Shown here: piece after piece, positions 15,482 to 26,682 of the stretch | Layout of the letters: each line of letters begins with the position of its first letter | Position numbering within the stretch: the stretch's first letter is position 1 | Assembly (NCBI RefSeq): GCF_010550675.1 | Contig: NZ_JAAGOA010000036.1 | Location: 1-42,517, forward strand | Direction: 5' to 3' | Length of the DNA: 42,517 nucleotides | DNA from: Phytoactinopolyspora halotolerans | Lineage (GTDB): Bacteria; Actinomycetota; Actinomycetes; Jiangellales; Jiangellaceae | The notes under the pieces: generated by a model | What the model was told of the DNA's origin: nothing | Database searches by the model: none | The model's input: the letters and a program-made list of their open reading frames with translations, nothing else | Made by a program: the position numbers and the translations under genes

Positions 15482-16231
15482 TCATCCGACCGACAGGAAC
15501 TCACCGATTGTTGCGGCCGTCTCACACAACAGCGGGACGGCGCGCTCCCCGAACTCGTCGGTGACCCGCACGGCAGGCCCAGATACGGACAGGGCCGCCG
15601 GGGTCGGAGTGCCTGACACCGGGACGGCGAAGCAGCGGACGCCGATCTCCTGTTCGCCGTCGTCCACCGCGTGGCCGCGCTTGCGGATGGAGTCTAGTTC
15701 GGCGAACAACGCCTCGATGTCGGTGATCGAGTGCTCCGTCGCCGGAGGGAGGCCGGCGCTGGCGATGATCTTGTGAACGTCGTCGTCGGCGAGCTGGGCC
15801 AGCACCATCTTGCCGACTCCGGTGCTGTGGCAATGCACTCGCCGCCCCACCTCGGTGAACATCCGCATCGAACGAGTCGAGGCTGCCTGGGCGACGTAGA
15901 CCACCATGTCACCATCGAGGATCGCAAGATTGACGCTTTCCCCGAGCTCGTGCGCGAGTCGTTCCAGGTGGGGTTTGGTGCCGACGCCGAGCTGGCGCCC
16001 GGCCGCCTCACCCAGCCGGACAACGCGTGGCCCGAGCGTGTATCGGCGCGAGGGGAGTTGCCGCACATACCCACGGTTGACCAGAGTGCGTAGCAATCGG
16101 TGAATCGTCGGGAGAGCAAGCCCACTGCGGGAAGCGAGCTCACTCAGTCCCGCATCACCGCCGAGATCTGTGAGGATCTCCAACAGGTCGATCGCTCGAT
16201 CCAGGGACTGGACCCCACCAGACTCCGGCAC
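15482..16231 (-). CDS. IclR-family regulator of the glycolate/glyoxylate operon
   Basis: A 249-residue IclR-type regulator. It has a winged helix at residues 1-65 (GVQSLDRAIDLLEIL, then LSELASRSGLALPTIHRLLRTLVNRGYV) and a GAF-like effector domain with HCHSTGVGKMVLAQL, DDGEQEIGVRCFAVPV and a closing SGPAVRVTDEF. The start is the GTG at 16231, which has AGGAGG (16238-16243) six bases upstream; a GTG at 16249 lacks this. Glyoxylate- or allantoin-type effectors are known for close family groups, and the divergent operon points to glycolate or glyoxylate. One TTCC-N7-GGAA operator covers its own -35 (16276-16281) and implies self-repression. Confidence 0.9.
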   Translation of the reverse strand: MPESGGVQSLDRAIDLLEILTDLGGDAGLSELASRSGLALPTIHRLLRTLVNRGYVRQLPSRRYTLGPRVVRLGEAAGRQLGVGTKPHLERLAHELGESVNLAILDGDMVVYVAQAASTRSMRMFTEVGRRVHCHSTGVGKMVLAQLADDDVHKIIASAGLPPATEHSITDIEALFAELDSIRKRGHAVDDGEQEIGVRCFAVPVSGTPTPAALSVSGPAVRVTDEFGERAVPLLCETAATIGEFLSVG

Positions 16232-16252
16232 ACGACACCTCCTCGCCACATC

Positions 16253-16291
16253 ATAGTATGCGCTACGGAATTAGTCTTCCACAATACGGAA
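16253..16291 (-). promoter_or_regulatory. iclR promoter with IclR-type operator
   Basis: TTCCACAATACGGAA (16277-16291) is an inverted repeat of TTCC/GGAA arms with seven bases between. On the minus strand it overlaps a weak -35 TGGAAG (16276-16281). Seventeen bases on lies TACTAT (16253-16258), a good -10 for iclR. A second half-symmetric element, GGAA-N6-TTCC, adjoins it. Confidence 0.65.
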
Positions 16292-16370
16292 GTCGGTGCA
16301 ACGGGGCGCGGGACGCCTGCTCGACATCGGTGCCACCCAGACCATCCGCCATCGCGTAGCCGCCTCGTCG

Positions 16371-16428
16371 TTGCCTTCTTCCCCACGCTCAGCTAGAGTT
16401 TCATATAGAAGAGATTCTTTTCCGCATT

Positions 16429-16434
<6 letters not shown>
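16371..16434 (+). promoter_or_regulatory. Promoter and IclR-type operator of the malate synthase-glcDEF operon
   Basis: TTGCCT (16371-16376) and TAGAGT (16394-16399), 17 bases apart, form a plausible promoter. Downstream of the predicted transcript start lies TTCCGCATTATGGAA (16420-16434), which matches 13 of 15 bases with the reverse complement of the operator before iclR. The ATG at 16429 is inside this palindrome. A bound regulator would act as a roadblock or cover the start region. Confidence 0.65.
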
Positions 16435-18035
<1,601 letters not shown>

Positions 18036-18036
<1 letters not shown>

Positions 18037-19502
18037 TGTCCATGTCCGCCCTGAGCCGCGTCACCGCGGAGCTGGAGCGTGCCCTGGGAACCGACCGCGT
18101 CATCACCGACCGGCAGCAGCTGCGAACGTACGAATGCGACGGCCTCGCCCAGTACACAGTGGTGCCCGGTCTGGTCGTGCTCGCCGAGCACACCGAGCAC
18201 GTCCGGACCGCGGTGCAGGTGTGCGCCGCGCACCGGGTGCCGTTCGTCGCCCGTGGGTCCGGCACCGGCCTGTCCGGCGGTGCGCTCCCCCACTCCGACG
18301 GTGTGCTCGTCGTCATGTCACAGATGCGGAACATCCGCGAGATCGACGTCGAGAACCAGCGTGCCGTCGTCGACCCCGGAGTCATCAACCTCCACCTCAC
18401 CCAGGCGACCAGCCCCGACGGGTACTACTTCGCGCCGGATCCGTCCAGCCAGACCGTCTGCTCCATCGGCGGTAACGTCGCGGAGAACTCCGGCGGCGCA
18501 CACTGCCTGAAGTACGGTTTCACCACGAATCATGTCACCGGCATCGACTTGGTCACCCCTGCCGGCGAGCTCGTGGAGATCGGGGGCAAGGCGCCCGATC
18601 CGCCCGGCTACGACCTGCTCGGTGCTCTCGTCGGCTCCGAGGGAACCCTGGGCATCGTCACCTCCGTCACGGTGCGCCTGACGCGCCTGCCGCAGGACGT
18701 CCGCACGCTGCTGGCCGGCTTCCACACCGTCGACGACGCCGGGGCGGCGACGTCGGCGATCATCGCCGCCGGCATCATCCCGGCGGCGATCGAGATGATG
18801 GACGCGCTCGCGATCGAAGCCGCGGAGAAGGCCGTGCGGTGCGGCTACCCGGCCGGCGCGGGCGCGGTACTCGTCATCGAGCTCGACGGTCACACCGCGG
18901 ACGTCAGCGGCGAGTTCGAGGCCGTGCTACGCCACTGTGAGGAGAACGGCGCGTTCGAGACGCGCGTGGCGGCCGACGACGCCCAACGGTCCCTGATCTG
19001 GAAGGGCCGCAAGTCCGCCTTCGCAGCCGTGGGACGGATCAGCCCGGATTACATCGTCCAAGACGGCGTGATCCCGCGGACAGCCTTGCCGCAGGTGCTG
19101 CGCCAGATCGCCGATCTCAGCGCCGAGCTCGGGGTGCGCGTCGCGAACGTCTTCCACGCCGGCGACGGCAACCTGCACCCTCTGGTCCTGTTCGACGACG
19201 CCGAGGACGGCGCCGCCGAACGCGCCGAACAGGTCGCCGGAAGAATCCTCGAGCTGTGCATCGCCAACGGCGGATCCATCACCGGTGAGCACGGCGTCGG
19301 CTCCGACAAGGCCACCTACATGCCCAAGATGTTCACCGAAGAGGACCTCGACACCATGCAGGCCGTCCGTTGCGCCTTCGACCCGGACAACATCTCCAAC
19401 CCCGGCAAGATCTTTCCCACACCCCGGCTGTGCGGGGAACGGCCCGGACGCCGCCAGGGCGCGCACCCGCTGCACGAGGCCGGCATCGCGGAGGTCTTCT
19501 GA
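18036..19502 (+). CDS. glcD: Glycolate oxidase subunit GlcD (FAD-linked)
   Basis: A 488-residue FAD enzyme that oxidises glycolate to glyoxylate together with GlcE and GlcF. The FAD-binding domain has the PP-loop VARGSGTGLSGGALP near residue 75, PDPSSQTVCSIGGNVAENSG near residue 135, and VGSEGTLGIVTSVTVRL. The C-terminal cap has VANVFHAGDGNLHPLVLFD, with the catalytic-type His, and ITGEHGVGSDK. D-lactate dehydrogenase (cytochrome) is a close relative, but the company of glcE and glcF decides for glycolate. Translation is coupled at both ends: TGATG with malate synthase before it and TGATG with glcE after it. Confidence 0.93.
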
Positions 19503-20767
19503 TGGCGGCGTCCACCCATCCGGACGTCAGAGCGCTCGCTCGCAGCCTCGATGGCGACGGCGACGTCCGGCCCCTCGAACCCGGCGATCCTGCCGGCTCG
19601 ATCGACGGCGTGCCAGCCTCGGTCGTGGCTCGCCCGACGTCCGTGGCCGGCGTCTCCGCCGTATTGCGTGAGTCGCACGGCCAAGGGCTCGTCACCGTGG
19701 CACGCGGGGCCGGCACCGCACTGGCCTGGGGCGCACCACCCGAGCAGGTCGACATGATCCTCGACACCACCGGGCTCGACCGGCTCATCGAACACGAGGC
19801 CGGCGACCTGGTCGTCGTCGCCGAAGCCGGTCTGCCGCTGCAGAGCTTGCAGAGCGAGGTAGGCCGCGCTGGGCAGGAGCTCGTCGCCGACATCCCACCG
19901 GGGCGCCTCGCTGCCGGCTCCACCGTGGGCGGGACGCTTGCCACCGCACCCTCCGGACCCCGGCGCCTGCAACGGCTCGCCCTACGCGACCTGGTACTCG
20001 GGACGACGGTCGTACTCGCGGACGGTACGGTGGCGACCTCAGGCGGCAAGGTCGTGAAGAACGTCGCCGGGTATGACCTCGCCAAACTCGTCACCGGCTC
20101 CTTCGGCACGCTCGGCGTGATCGTACGCGCGGCCTTCCGCCTGCACCCCGTCCAACCGGCACGCGCGGTGGTGCAGCGTGCAGGGCCGATGGCCGACGTC
20201 GCCGCTCTCGCCCGCCGGATCGTGGCCTCGCAGCTCGCTCCAGCCGCCGTCGAGATCGACCGCCCGGCCGATAGCGACGAGGCTACCGTGGCCGTCCTGC
20301 TCGAAGGCACCGCCGAAGCCGTCCGTCACCGGGCCGAGGAGGCCGCGGCGCTCCTCGACGGCGAACTCACATCCCCACCGTCGTGGTGGGGGCACCTGCC
20401 CGGCGGCAACGTCCTCGCCAAGGCCACCACCACGCTGACCGGCGTCACCGAACTCCTCAGTGCGGCCCGGGACGCCGAGCAACGATACGGCGCCGGGGTC
20501 GCCATCCGCGGTTCCGCCGCAGGAGTCCTGCACGCCGGTATCACCGCCTCCTCCGCCGACGGCGTCGCCGCCGTCGTCGCTCGGCTCCGCACCGCCGCGC
20601 CCAGCCCACGCGAGGGCACCGTCACCGTGCTGCAGGCGCCGAGCGAGATGCGAGCCGACCTGGATCCGTGGGGTCCGGTCGCCGGCCTGGACCTCATGCG
20701 CGGCATCAAGAACAGACTCGACCCCGGCCGTACCCTTGCACCCGGCCGATTCGTCGGAGGGATCTGA
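19502..20767 (+). CDS. glcE: Glycolate oxidase subunit GlcE
   Basis: A 421-residue FAD-binding subunit, a shorter GlcD-like protein. It keeps the FAD-domain loops TVARGAGTALAWGAPP and GSTVGGTLATAPSGPRRL, then SGGKVVKNVAGYDLAKLVTGSFGTLGVIVRAAF, the last being the clearest family signature. It ends in LMRGIKNRLDPGRTLAPGRF, like other VAO-type flavoproteins. The ATG at 19502 overlaps the glcD stop by one base; a longer frame to 19370 lies inside glcD and is rejected. The gene directly abuts glcF: its TGA ends at 20767 and the next GTG begins at 20768. Confidence 0.92.
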   Translation: MAASTHPDVRALARSLDGDGDVRPLEPGDPAGSIDGVPASVVARPTSVAGVSAVLRESHGQGLVTVARGAGTALAWGAPPEQVDMILDTTGLDRLIEHEAGDLVVVAEAGLPLQSLQSEVGRAGQELVADIPPGRLAAGSTVGGTLATAPSGPRRLQRLALRDLVLGTTVVLADGTVATSGGKVVKNVAGYDLAKLVTGSFGTLGVIVRAAFRLHPVQPARAVVQRAGPMADVAALARRIVASQLAPAAVEIDRPADSDEATVAVLLEGTAEAVRHRAEEAAALLDGELTSPPSWWGHLPGGNVLAKATTTLTGVTELLSAARDAEQRYGAGVAIRGSAAGVLHAGITASSADGVAAVVARLRTAAPSPREGTVTVLQAPSEMRADLDPWGPVAGLDLMRGIKNRLDPGRTLAPGRFVGGI

Positions 20768-22129
20768 GTGAACGACAACAGCCAGCTGCCCGATGTCCTC
20801 GGCATCGCCGCCTTCGACGACCACCACCCGCCGTCGCGCGAACTCATCGACGACTGCGTGCACTGCGGCTTCTGCCTCCCCGCATGCCCCACCTACACGC
20901 TCTGGGGCGAGGAGATGGACTCCCCTCGCGGTCGCATCCAGCTCATGAAGCAGGGCCTGGAGGGCGAGCCCATGACCGCCTCCATGGTCCAGCACGTCGA
21001 CGCCTGCCTCGGCTGCATGGCGTGCGTGACCGCCTGTCCCTCCGGCGTCCAGTACGACAAGCTCATCGAGGCGACCCGCCAGCAGGTCGAACGGCGCGGC
21101 ACCGAACACCGCTCGCGGGCCGGCCGCGTGCTGCGCGAGGCCGTCTTCGCGCTCTTCCCCCGCCCGAAACGCCTCCGGCTCCTGCGCGGGCCGCTGGCTC
21201 TCTATCAGCGCAGCGGTCTGAGCCGGCTGGTACGTCGCTCGCGCGTGCTCGACAGGATCTCGCCGACGCTGGCGACCATGGAGGCCATCGCGCCGCCCGT
21301 CCAGCGACGGGTCCGGATCCCCGCCCTGGTGCCCGCACGTGGTGAACGCCGCCTGACGGTCGGACTGCTACTGGGCTGCGTCCAGCGCGAGTTCTACCCC
21401 GACGTCAACGCCGCCACCGTTCGCGTGCTCGCCATGGAGGGCTGCGACGTCGTCACTCCCCCGGCCCAGGGCTGCTGCGGAGCGCTGTCGGTCCACACCG
21501 GGCGTGAGGACGAAGGACTGCGCTACGCCCGGACTCTCATCGACGCCTTCACCGACACCGGCGTCGAGCGCATCGTCGTGAACTCCGCCGGCTGCGGATC
21601 CACCATGAAGGACTACGCGGACCTGCTCGCCGACGACCCCGGCTACGCCGAGCGCGCCCGCGCCTTCTCCGAGAAGGTCCGCGACATCTCCGAGATCCTC
21701 GTCGAGCTCGGGCCCGTCGCCGAACGCCACCCGCTCCCGGTCACCATCGCGTACCACGACGCATGCCACCTCTCCCATGCCCAAGGCGTGCGGGCGCAGC
21801 CCCGCCGGCTGCTCACCGATATCCCGGGGCTCACGATCCGGGAGATCGCCGAGGGCGACATGTGCTGCGGATCGGCGGGCGTGTACAACCTGCTCAACCC
21901 CGAACCCGCCCGCGAGCTCGGCGAACGCAAAGCGACCAACGTCGCTGCGACCAAGGCTGAATTACTCGTCACCTCCAACCCGGGCTGCCTGCTGCAGATC
22001 ACCAACGCACTCGAACGCCAGGGCATTCACATGCCCACCGCGCACACGGTCTTGGTGCTCGACGCCTCCCTGCGGGGTCGCGGTGTGCCCACACTCGTGC
22101 AGCCATCGAGAGCTGACGGGATCGCATGA
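20768..22129 (+). CDS. glcF: Glycolate oxidase iron-sulfur subunit GlcF
   Basis: A 453-residue electron-transfer subunit. Two 4Fe-4S ferredoxin motifs are present: Cys30-33-36-40 (CVHCGFCLPACP) and Cys80-83-86-90 (CLGCMACVTACP). Two CCG domains follow, marked GCVQREFYPDVN / QGCCGALSVHTG and AYHDACHLSHAQ / DMCCGSAGVYNLLNP, which bind a further cluster or help contact the membrane quinone pool. It passes electrons from the GlcD/GlcE flavins to the respiratory chain. The start is the GTG at 20768, directly after the glcE stop. It is the last gene of the operon; a GC hairpin follows. Confidence 0.93.
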   Translation: MNDNSQLPDVLGIAAFDDHHPPSRELIDDCVHCGFCLPACPTYTLWGEEMDSPRGRIQLMKQGLEGEPMTASMVQHVDACLGCMACVTACPSGVQYDKLIEATRQQVERRGTEHRSRAGRVLREAVFALFPRPKRLRLLRGPLALYQRSGLSRLVRRSRVLDRISPTLATMEAIAPPVQRRVRIPALVPARGERRLTVGLLLGCVQREFYPDVNAATVRVLAMEGCDVVTPPAQGCCGALSVHTGREDEGLRYARTLIDAFTDTGVERIVVNSAGCGSTMKDYADLLADDPGYAERARAFSEKVRDISEILVELGPVAERHPLPVTIAYHDACHLSHAQGVRAQPRRLLTDIPGLTIREIAEGDMCCGSAGVYNLLNPEPARELGERKATNVAATKAELLVTSNPGCLLQITNALERQGIHMPTAHTVLVLDASLRGRGVPTLVQPSRADGIA

Positions 22130-22153
22130 GTCGCTGGAACGAGCATGCATAGC

Positions 22154-22169
22154 GGTCGCGGTGGCGACC
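22154..22169. terminator. GC hairpin between the convergent glcF and glycoside hydrolase genes
   Basis: GGTCGC, loop GGTG, GCGACC: a perfect six-pair stem in the 50-base gap between two convergent stop codons. It could end both transcripts. No T-run follows on either strand, which is common in high-GC actinobacteria. Confidence 0.45.
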
Positions 22170-22179
22170 ACAACGCCGT

Positions 22180-24831
22180 TCACTCACCGCGCTGTGTCAC
22201 CGCGACCAAGTCCGTGCTGTGCAGCACCACGTAGGGCTGGTTGGACAGCGTGTCGTTGAAGCCCGGGACGAAGATCGGCTGATACCCCGCCCGTCGTACC
22301 TCGGCGAAGAACATCAACGGGTACGACGACGCCGTGAACTCACCTGGAATCCACGCCGAGAAACACGTTCCCTGGCGGTCCATCACGACCTGGTGGAACG
22401 TCTCGGACTGATCGACGTGCCGGTAGTGAAGCTCGGCGGCGTCCGCCGGTGTGAGCGATCCGGTCTCCAGCCGCACCTCCAGCGGCTGACCCCGGGTGAA
22501 TCGTTCCGGCACGACGAAGCGCGCGTCGTCCAGCCGCCAGCGATCGTCACGGACAACCGGAGTCTTCGCGGTCGGCGGCGGTTCTCTTCGCAGCGCCTCG
22601 TCGCGTTCCAGGGAGAGCGCGAACAGATCTTCCCGCATCGCCGGGAGACGATCCGCCCAGTGACCGCGCTCGGAGACGCCCACACCGAAGGCAAGATCTT
22701 CCTGATACACGCCGGCGACGACATCCACGATCGCCGCGTACGACGCGTGCGCCGCTTCCAGCAGCCGAACCGTCTCCGAGATGGCCGTCGGATCACCCGT
22801 CCGGCGAAACAGCGCGTACTGCACCGCCGCACGGAACTTTCCGGCGAAGAAGCGGCCGAGCCGGGTCAGGACGTCCAGGTCGACGAGCGTCCGGTGCAGC
22901 TGCGCCGCCGGTGGTTCATCGAGCCCAGCTCGCACGCGGGTGATCGCCGCTTCGCCCGCGGCCACCCACCGCTCGATCCATGACGCCACCTCCAGCGGCG
23001 TGTACTTCCCGGTCAGCGTGCCCTCGAGCGCGTCGTCCGCGTACTCTCCGACGGCGTAGAACATCGTGGGGTCGAACGGCGACACACCCTCCCAGGTGCT
23101 GGGTGCCGGTGTGTCGAAGGCGTAGTGGGACGACTGGCGCCAGTACGAGATCGGCAGGTCGACGTACATCTCGGGCCAGTAGAAATTGTTCGCGCCACTC
23201 ACCCCGTGCACCACCGTGACCAGAGGGAGGATGCGGCTCAACGACGCGAGCGCCGTCTCGATCTCAGCGGCCGCCGCACCGTACTCGGCCCGCAGGAAGC
23301 GGCGCCACGTGTCGGGCGGAGCGTCGGGATCGTAGAGTAGCCGGCCCCAGAGCAGATACGTGTACCGGTACTTGCGCCAGTCGGCGACGCCGAGCCGGAG
23401 GTCGTCGCGCAGGTACGGATCGCGCCGGCCCGGTTCACCGGTACCCCTCCGGCCCTTGAAGGACAACGGCTCACAGAACTCGACCCCACGTGAACCGCCG
23501 AAGGTCGCGAAGCGTCCGAAGCCGCCCGCCATCTCCGGGTCACCCCACAACAGCAGCTTCTGGGTTCCCGGCCACACCCGGAACATGAACTCGACCGGAC
23601 GGCCCTCACTCAGGAAGTCCGCATAGCCGTAACGCGTGAGCCGGCGCTCGACATCGGTCACGCCTGCAACCTCCGCGTCGAAGCCGGGCCACGTCGCACC
23701 CTCGAGTTCACGGCGCCGGATCGATGCCTGGTGGTACGGGACGCCCATGTGTTCGGCCCAGTACTTTCCGGAGATCACCGGCCGGATTCCCGGCTTGTCG
23801 ACGGCGTCGAGGATGGCCTGGTCGATGCCCTTGGCGTGCATGTCGACCTCGATCGGCCGCCCGGCGTCGGACACGGCGTGGAAGACCTTGTCCCAGAACA
23901 CCTCGTGCCCTTGGTCGTGGATCCCGCCCTCGTAGTGCACCCGGAAGGTGAGCCCGTCGATCTCCGGGATCCGGGCGAGCAGCATCCGGACCGCGGCGGC
24001 GCAGTAGTCGGCATGGATCTCAGGGCTGATGCCGAGGATCGGATACCAGTGCCGCGAGTCGTACCCGTAGTCGTAGGCGTGATTCCACAGGCCCAGCTGG
24101 AAGCTCATTCCCCGTCGGCGCGTCTCTCGTGCGATGTGCGCGAGCGCAGCCAGATTGCGCTCACGTTCGGCCGCCGTCACCCCTTGAGCACGCACGTGGA
24201 AGCCGGGAACGTCGAGCAGGAAGGGATATGCGAAGCACAGGTAGTTGTCGCTCGCCGTGCGGCTCTCCACGCCGGTCCCGTAGTTGTACTGCATGCCGAA
24301 CGCCAAGTGGAAGCGGTTGAACCGCTGGGTCGCGAGGTGGTCGAGGTAGTCGGTCCAGAACGCCCGGTCATGGAACCACGCGGAGTCCTCGTGGACGCTG
24401 GCGAATATCCGCTGGATCCCGCGTACCGGAACCGCTGGGCGCTGCGTCAGTTGTGGTCCCGGTGTGAAGTCGCCGAGCCCGCCGGCGGCGAGGCGCCCGC
24501 AGAGCTCAGTGAGGGCGTAGGCGAACCCCACATCGTCCGGCGCCGCGACCACTACGCGCCGACCGCCGGCCTCATCGGCGACGATTCGCAGAGCGTACGA
24601 CTCGGGCTCGTGCGGCATATCCCGGAGTCCGGCCGCGACCGTGGACCTCGAGTCCTCCGCCCGGATCAGCGCCACCGTCAGCACACATTCTCGGTCATCG
24701 GCCAGCACGTCATCGGCGACTACGACGTGCGCGCCATGAGTCGTCGCCGCACCATCGAGACGGCCGATCGCCCAGCGTACCGGTGCCTGAGCGAGCACCT
24801 CGGGCGGACCGACGACGGCGACCCCCGTCAC
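22180..24831 (-). CDS. Uncharacterised large putative glycoside hydrolase (TIM-barrel type)
   Basis: An 883-residue cytosolic protein without signal peptide. Residues 1-115 resemble the alpha/beta accessory domain found before GH20 and GH67 barrels (VVAAPDDVGFAYALTELCGRLA). Residues 120-500 look like a TIM barrel: RGIQRIFASVHEDSAWFHD, DYLDHLATQRFNRFHLAFG, FQLGLWNHAYDYG, FRVHYEGGIHD and VDMHAKGIDQAI follow a strand-helix rhythm with acidic residues at strand ends. A helical region and a C-terminal beta domain (about 790-883) follow. I cannot place it in a characterised family. The GTG at 24831 overlaps the uidA stop by four bases, so it is the last gene of the operon. A role on glucuronic-acid-containing substrates is inferred from context. 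Confidence 0.7.
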   Translation of the reverse strand: MTGVAVVGPPEVLAQAPVRWAIGRLDGAATTHGAHVVVADDVLADDRECVLTVALIRAEDSRSTVAAGLRDMPHEPESYALRIVADEAGGRRVVVAAPDDVGFAYALTELCGRLAAGGLGDFTPGPQLTQRPAVPVRGIQRIFASVHEDSAWFHDRAFWTDYLDHLATQRFNRFHLAFGMQYNYGTGVESRTASDNYLCFAYPFLLDVPGFHVRAQGVTAAERERNLAALAHIARETRRRGMSFQLGLWNHAYDYGYDSRHWYPILGISPEIHADYCAAAVRMLLARIPEIDGLTFRVHYEGGIHDQGHEVFWDKVFHAVSDAGRPIEVDMHAKGIDQAILDAVDKPGIRPVISGKYWAEHMGVPYHQASIRRRELEGATWPGFDAEVAGVTDVERRLTRYGYADFLSEGRPVEFMFRVWPGTQKLLLWGDPEMAGGFGRFATFGGSRGVEFCEPLSFKGRRGTGEPGRRDPYLRDDLRLGVADWRKYRYTYLLWGRLLYDPDAPPDTWRRFLRAEYGAAAAEIETALASLSRILPLVTVVHGVSGANNFYWPEMYVDLPISYWRQSSHYAFDTPAPSTWEGVSPFDPTMFYAVGEYADDALEGTLTGKYTPLEVASWIERWVAAGEAAITRVRAGLDEPPAAQLHRTLVDLDVLTRLGRFFAGKFRAAVQYALFRRTGDPTAISETVRLLEAAHASYAAIVDVVAGVYQEDLAFGVGVSERGHWADRLPAMREDLFALSLERDEALRREPPPTAKTPVVRDDRWRLDDARFVVPERFTRGQPLEVRLETGSLTPADAAELHYRHVDQSETFHQVVMDRQGTCFSAWIPGEFTASSYPLMFFAEVRRAGYQPIFVPGFNDTLSNQPYVVLHSTDLVAVTQRGE

Positions 24832-26621
24832 TGCGTGGTCCCGGGCTTGCGGCCGTCGAGGCCCCGCCACCGGTCGCGAAGGGCGAAGGCGGCACTCTTC
24901 GGGCGGCGGTCGCGCGTGAAGATGCCTTTCTTGTTGCCGTCGACGCGGTGTACGCCGTTCGAGGTGGCGAAGTCGGCGAAGTTCCAGATCTGCTCGCCGA
25001 CGAACTGCGGGAAACGATCGAATACGCGATGGTGCATCACCAGATAGTCGCGCTGATACTCCTCGGTCCATGCCTGATCCCACACCGAATGCAGGCCCGG
25101 CTGAGTATCGGCGCCGTACTCGCTCATCATGATCGGCTTGCCCGTGCGTTCGACCCAGCTCTGGATGTCGCGCTCGAGGTAGTCTTCCGCGACGTCGAGC
25201 TCCCCAGTCGCGACGTACCAGCCGTAGTAGCGGTTCAGGCTGACGACGTCGAACAGGTCGATGATCTGGTCGTTCTTCGTGTTCGCGAACATCACGAGCG
25301 CATAGGTGAGAGGACGCGTCGGGTCGAGTTCGCGAGCGAGGGTCACCAGCGGCTCGAAGTACTCGCGCGCCCCGTCTTCGTTCGATGCGGGCTCGTTGGC
25401 GATGCTCCACATCACGACCGAGGGGTGGTTCTTGTCGCGTCCGATGAGCTCACGCAGGTGCTGCGCGTGCGCGGCACGCGTGCGGTCGTTCGCGTACTGC
25501 TCGGAGAACGTCGGGAAGGGCGGCTTGCCGGTCATTCCACCCACGACGCCCATGTTGAGCCCGACCGCCGCCGTCTCGTCGATGACGACGATGCCGTGCC
25601 GGTCGGCGAACTCGATGACCTCCTCGGCGTACGGATAGTGCGACGTGCGGAACGAGTTCGCGCCGATCCAGTCGAGGAGCTGGAAGTCGTGGACCAGGTA
25701 CGCGTCGTCGCTGCCCTTGCCTCGGACGGGGGTGTCCTCGTGCTTGCCGAAACCGGTGAAGTAGAAGGGCTCGCCGTTGATGAGAAACTCGTAGCCGCGC
25801 ACCTCGACCGTCCGCACGCCAACCGGGAGGGTGTAGCTGTCGACGACCTCGCCGCCGTCTGTCAGCTCGATCGTGAGGTCGTACAGGTAAGCGGCGCCGG
25901 GCTTCCACAGCACGACCTCGGGGATCTCGATCTGGCCGCCGGCACCCTCCGCTGCGCCGACGACCTCACCCTGGGCGTCGGCGATCCGCACGCGTACGTC
26001 GCCGGCCCCGACAGCCTTGACCTCGTAACGGACCGTTCCTGTGGTCCCCTCGAAGCCCGTCACGACCGTGACGTCATCGATGCGCAGCTTCGGCGTACTG
26101 TATAACCAGACGGATCGGGCGAGTCCCGCGTAGTTGTAGAAATCGTGGAAGTACGTCTGCTTCTTCCGGCCCGTGACGCCGACCTCGATCTTCCCCGGCG
26201 GGATCGTCTCGTTCGTGAGGTCCCCGCTGACGGCCACCGTGAGCCGGAACTCACCCCCGGCCGACACGACGTCGGTCAGGTCGATATCGAACGGTGTGTA
26301 GCCGCCGACGTGCTCCCCCATGAACGCGTCGTCGACGTACACACGCGCCGCATGCGTCGCCGCATCGAACCGGAGGAGGATCCGTTCGCCCGCCCACCCG
26401 CGCGGCACGCGCACGGTGCGCTGGTAATAGACCCATCCGACATGGTCGCGGATCTCAGGATCGGTGAAGAGATCGTTGAAGCTCGCGGGCACGGCAGCCT
26501 CCAGCGGCGTCTGGAGCCGCCCCGTCCACGGCTCGTCACCCACGCGCGAGTCGATCGCGAATCGCCAGATGCCGTCGAGATTGACGAGTTCGCGGGTCGG
26601 GGTGGGGATGGGCTTGAGCAT
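24828..26621 (-). CDS. uidA: Beta-glucuronidase, GH2 family
   Basis: A 597-residue enzyme that hydrolyses beta-D-glucuronides. Domains are a jelly-roll sugar-binding domain (1-180), an immunoglobulin-like domain (181-275) and a TIM barrel (276-597). Glu410 in WSIANEPAS is the acid/base and Glu501 in IMMSEYGAD the nucleophile. Tyr465/466 lie in LNRYYGWY. The NKKG motif at 563-566 contacts the uronic carboxylate and separates true glucuronidases from galactosidases. The active-site loop (about 356-380) is as long as in the E. coli enzyme, which fits small aglycones. There is no signal peptide, so it acts in the cytosol. GGAAGG precedes the ATG. It lies 61 bases after the GH1 gene and overlaps the next gene by four bases. 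Confidence 0.95.
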   Translation of the reverse strand: MLKPIPTPTRELVNLDGIWRFAIDSRVGDEPWTGRLQTPLEAAVPASFNDLFTDPEIRDHVGWVYYQRTVRVPRGWAGERILLRFDAATHAARVYVDDAFMGEHVGGYTPFDIDLTDVVSAGGEFRLTVAVSGDLTNETIPPGKIEVGVTGRKKQTYFHDFYNYAGLARSVWLYSTPKLRIDDVTVVTGFEGTTGTVRYEVKAVGAGDVRVRIADAQGEVVGAAEGAGGQIEIPEVVLWKPGAAYLYDLTIELTDGGEVVDSYTLPVGVRTVEVRGYEFLINGEPFYFTGFGKHEDTPVRGKGSDDAYLVHDFQLLDWIGANSFRTSHYPYAEEVIEFADRHGIVVIDETAAVGLNMGVVGGMTGKPPFPTFSEQYANDRTRAAHAQHLRELIGRDKNHPSVVMWSIANEPASNEDGAREYFEPLVTLARELDPTRPLTYALVMFANTKNDQIIDLFDVVSLNRYYGWYVATGELDVAEDYLERDIQSWVERTGKPIMMSEYGADTQPGLHSVWDQAWTEEYQRDYLVMHHRVFDRFPQFVGEQIWNFADFATSNGVHRVDGNKKGIFTRDRRPKSAAFALRDRWRGLDGRKPGTTQ

Positions 26622-26682
26622 GAAACGCCTTCCTACGCGTCGGGACTACCTGGTTCCATGTGCACGGGTGCTCCACCCGCCA

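Noticed and set aside
24832-25410. N-terminal extension giving a 1076-residue form of the 883-residue protein
   Set aside because: It runs through uidA in another frame, has no family character, and a GTG at 24831 with a four-base overlap explains the start.
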